Translations under genes and position numbers: made by a program | Notes under the pieces: model-generated | What the model was told of the DNA's origin: nothing | The model's database searches: none | The model's input: the letters and a program-made list of their open reading frames with translations, nothing else | Shown here: positions 43,488-44,628 of the stretch, piece after piece | Position numbering within the stretch: the stretch's first letter is position 1 | Layout of the letters: every line of letters starts with the position of its first letter | Source: Verrucomicrobiota bacterium | Lineage (GTDB): Bacteria > Verrucomicrobiota > Kiritimatiellia > Kiritimatiellales > Tichowtungiaceae | DNA: 44,628 bases | Reading direction: 5' to 3' | Assembly (NCBI GenBank): GCA_030153935.1 | Contig: JASKKX010000004.1 | Coordinates: forward strand, 1-44,628

Positions 43488-44513
43488 TCAGGAATGAGCC
43501 GGCTTGCTGGAAAAACGCATCACCGTTTCGGGCTGAGCGGCCTGCATCCGTACCGGAGCGAGACCGCGCATGAGGAGTTTGAAATCATCAAGAACCATAT
43601 CCCCTATTGCGAAGAAAGCCTGCGGAATGCCCCCGGCTCGATGAGGGGAAAGGATGATGTTGTCGATTTTCCTGATCGGATGGCTCACAGGAAAAGGTTC
43701 CGAAGGGAAGACATCGGTTGCCGCCTTAAAACGACCGCGGGAAACCTGCGAGACAAACTCTTCAAAGTCCACAACCGCAGCACGACTCATCAGCAGCACG
43801 TGGGACCCGGGACGAATAAGATCAAATTCTCTTTTTCTCAAAAACCCTTTATTTTCGTCGGTTACCCCTGCGAGTATAAATATATATTCACAGCTTGATA
43901 ACAAATCATCCAACCCTGCCGGAATACAATCATGTTCTATTAATACACTTTCAGGAAGCCATGGATCATACGCCTTCACTTTGCACCGGAAGGGCGCAAG
44001 CAGCGGTCGTAAGCTCCGGCCAAGCATTCCGAAGCCGATCATTCCCACCGTGGATCCACTGAGGAGTTTTGATTCTGAATTTCCATCGGCGACATAGCGT
44101 TCCGTCCCTGCCGTAAACCGCATGTGTTCCCAGGTTATCCCTCTGGAGAGATCAATGGCCATTGCCAAAGCCATTTCGGCGACCGGCCGAGCGTATACTG
44201 CGCCGCAATTCAAAACCCGGATATTTCTCTTAAAGCATGCGGCATAATCTATGTTCTGATAGAAGTTGCCTTCAACATTGAAAATTACCCGCAGCTTCTT
44301 GGCCCGTTCAATGCGTTCTGTCGGCATGGGGGTTTGTCCGATAATCGCAACGGCTTCCGGAAGCAGTTCATCAAACTGATCCGGTTGCATTTGCGGCTTA
44401 TCACTGGAAACTATTTCTGCAATTTCATCCATTGCTTTCCGGGTTTCGGCTGTGAAAATCCGTTCCAGTGTCTGCGGGAAAGGGTCTGCAATCACTAAAG
44501 GTTTCTTGTTCAT
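43488..44513 (-). CDS. D-isomer-specific 2-hydroxyacid dehydrogenase
   Basis: A 341-residue NAD-dependent dehydrogenase. GSTVGMIGFGMLGRSLRPLL near residue 155 is the GxGxxG Rossmann motif. LLMSRAAVVDFEEFV holds the catalytic-site Arg, and the active-site His is in IILSPHRAGGIP. The N-terminal part, with NCGAVYARPVAEMALAMAIDL, matches the family; the usual length is 310-340. A GAGGAG ribosome site precedes ATG 44513. The preceding gene ends 33 bp upstream, so the two are probably co-transcribed. The substrate is unknown; sugar-acid or glyoxylate metabolism is possible. Confidence 0.9.
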   Translation of the reverse strand: MNKKPLVIADPFPQTLERIFTAETRKAMDEIAEIVSSDKPQMQPDQFDELLPEAVAIIGQTPMPTERIERAKKLRVIFNVEGNFYQNIDYAACFKRNIRVLNCGAVYARPVAEMALAMAIDLSRGITWEHMRFTAGTERYVADGNSESKLLSGSTVGMIGFGMLGRSLRPLLAPFRCKVKAYDPWLPESVLIEHDCIPAGLDDLLSSCEYIFILAGVTDENKGFLRKREFDLIRPGSHVLLMSRAAVVDFEEFVSQVSRGRFKAATDVFPSEPFPVSHPIRKIDNIILSPHRAGGIPQAFFAIGDMVLDDFKLLMRGLAPVRMQAAQPETVMRFSSKPAHS

Positions 44514-44546
44514 ATCTGATCTCCTCGTTTCCGATTTTTTCTGTCG

Positions 44547-44627
44547 TCAAAAATTAAATTTCCCCCAGACTTTTTCAAGGGCGGCGGATACGTCTTTATA
44601 AAGTTGATATTTCCGCATATAGATTTC
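44547..44627 (-). CDS. C-terminal end of an unidentified gene (possible sugar kinase)
   Basis: On the minus strand an open frame enters from the window edge and stops at 44547-44549. The 26 visible residues, EIYMRKYQLYKDVSAALEKV then WGKFNF, form a charged amphipathic helix. This resembles the last helix of FGGY carbohydrate kinases (typically '...Y..Y..LY.AL...'), but the evidence is thin. It ends 33 bp before the 2-hydroxyacid dehydrogenase in the same direction, so a sugar-catabolic operon is possible. Confidence 0.4.
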   Translation of the reverse strand, partial: EIYMRKYQLYKDVSAALEKVWGKFNF

Positions 44628-44628
44628 G

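Overview
This window looks like chromosomal core DNA of a Gram-negative bacterium of moderate GC content. Signs of an outer membrane and periplasm are signal peptidase II, a periplasmic PstS-like protein and a sensor kinase with a periplasmic binding domain. Gene content and protein style suggest the PVC superphylum, most likely Kiritimatiellota or a relative; this is inference, since no rRNA or other decisive marker lies here. No tRNA, rRNA, CRISPR array or prophage was seen.

Layout. 1-783: a cut galactokinase on the minus strand. 1206-8139: a complete F1Fo ATP synthase operon (a-c-b-delta-alpha-gamma-beta-epsilon) headed by a PTS EIIA-type gene that overlaps atpB. The c, delta and epsilon subunits are all unusually short. 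8270-15453: housekeeping genes (infA, nspC, a PhnP-like hydrolase, a CaCA antiporter, a DksA/TraR-like protein, lspA, miaA, a YihY protein). 15474-21021: an aldehyde/ketone reductase cluster, with a YqhC-like AraC regulator divergent from an aldo/keto reductase, an iron alcohol dehydrogenase, a 3-hydroxyisobutyrate-dehydrogenase-type reductase and a second aldo/keto reductase. A 41-bp element is duplicated upstream of the first two reductases and is a good candidate operator. 21122-25894: a secreted phosphoesterase, a PstS-like binding protein and a two-receiver hybrid kinase that begins on the last base of the pstS-like stop codon.

25991-36533: hflX, a DUF3127 protein with an SSB-like acidic tail, argG, a BI-1/YccA protein, serC, a non-coding stretch of about 0.8 kb holding a 194-bp element with perfect 14-bp terminal inverted repeats, a NYN-like protein, hpt, gltX, an IS630-type transposase remnant, lipB and a site-2 protease. 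36552-41491: a conserved minus-strand operon phoH, PgpH-type HD phosphohydrolase, ybeY, CNNM/CorC. 41988-44628: rlmD, a D-2-hydroxyacid dehydrogenase and the last codons of an upstream gene.

The most unusual signal is a dispersed short palindrome, TTCCA-RNNNY-TGGAA. Six perfect copies and several near copies occur in 44.6 kb, where about 0.04 perfect copies would be expected by chance. It lies both between genes (upstream of serC; after the second aldo/keto reductase) and inside coding regions of miaA, gltX, lipB and a metallo-hydrolase. In those genes it is read through in frame as F-Q-x-L-E or S-x-x-W/G-K peptides. It behaves like a genome-wide palindromic repeat family that tolerates, or uses, insertion into genes.
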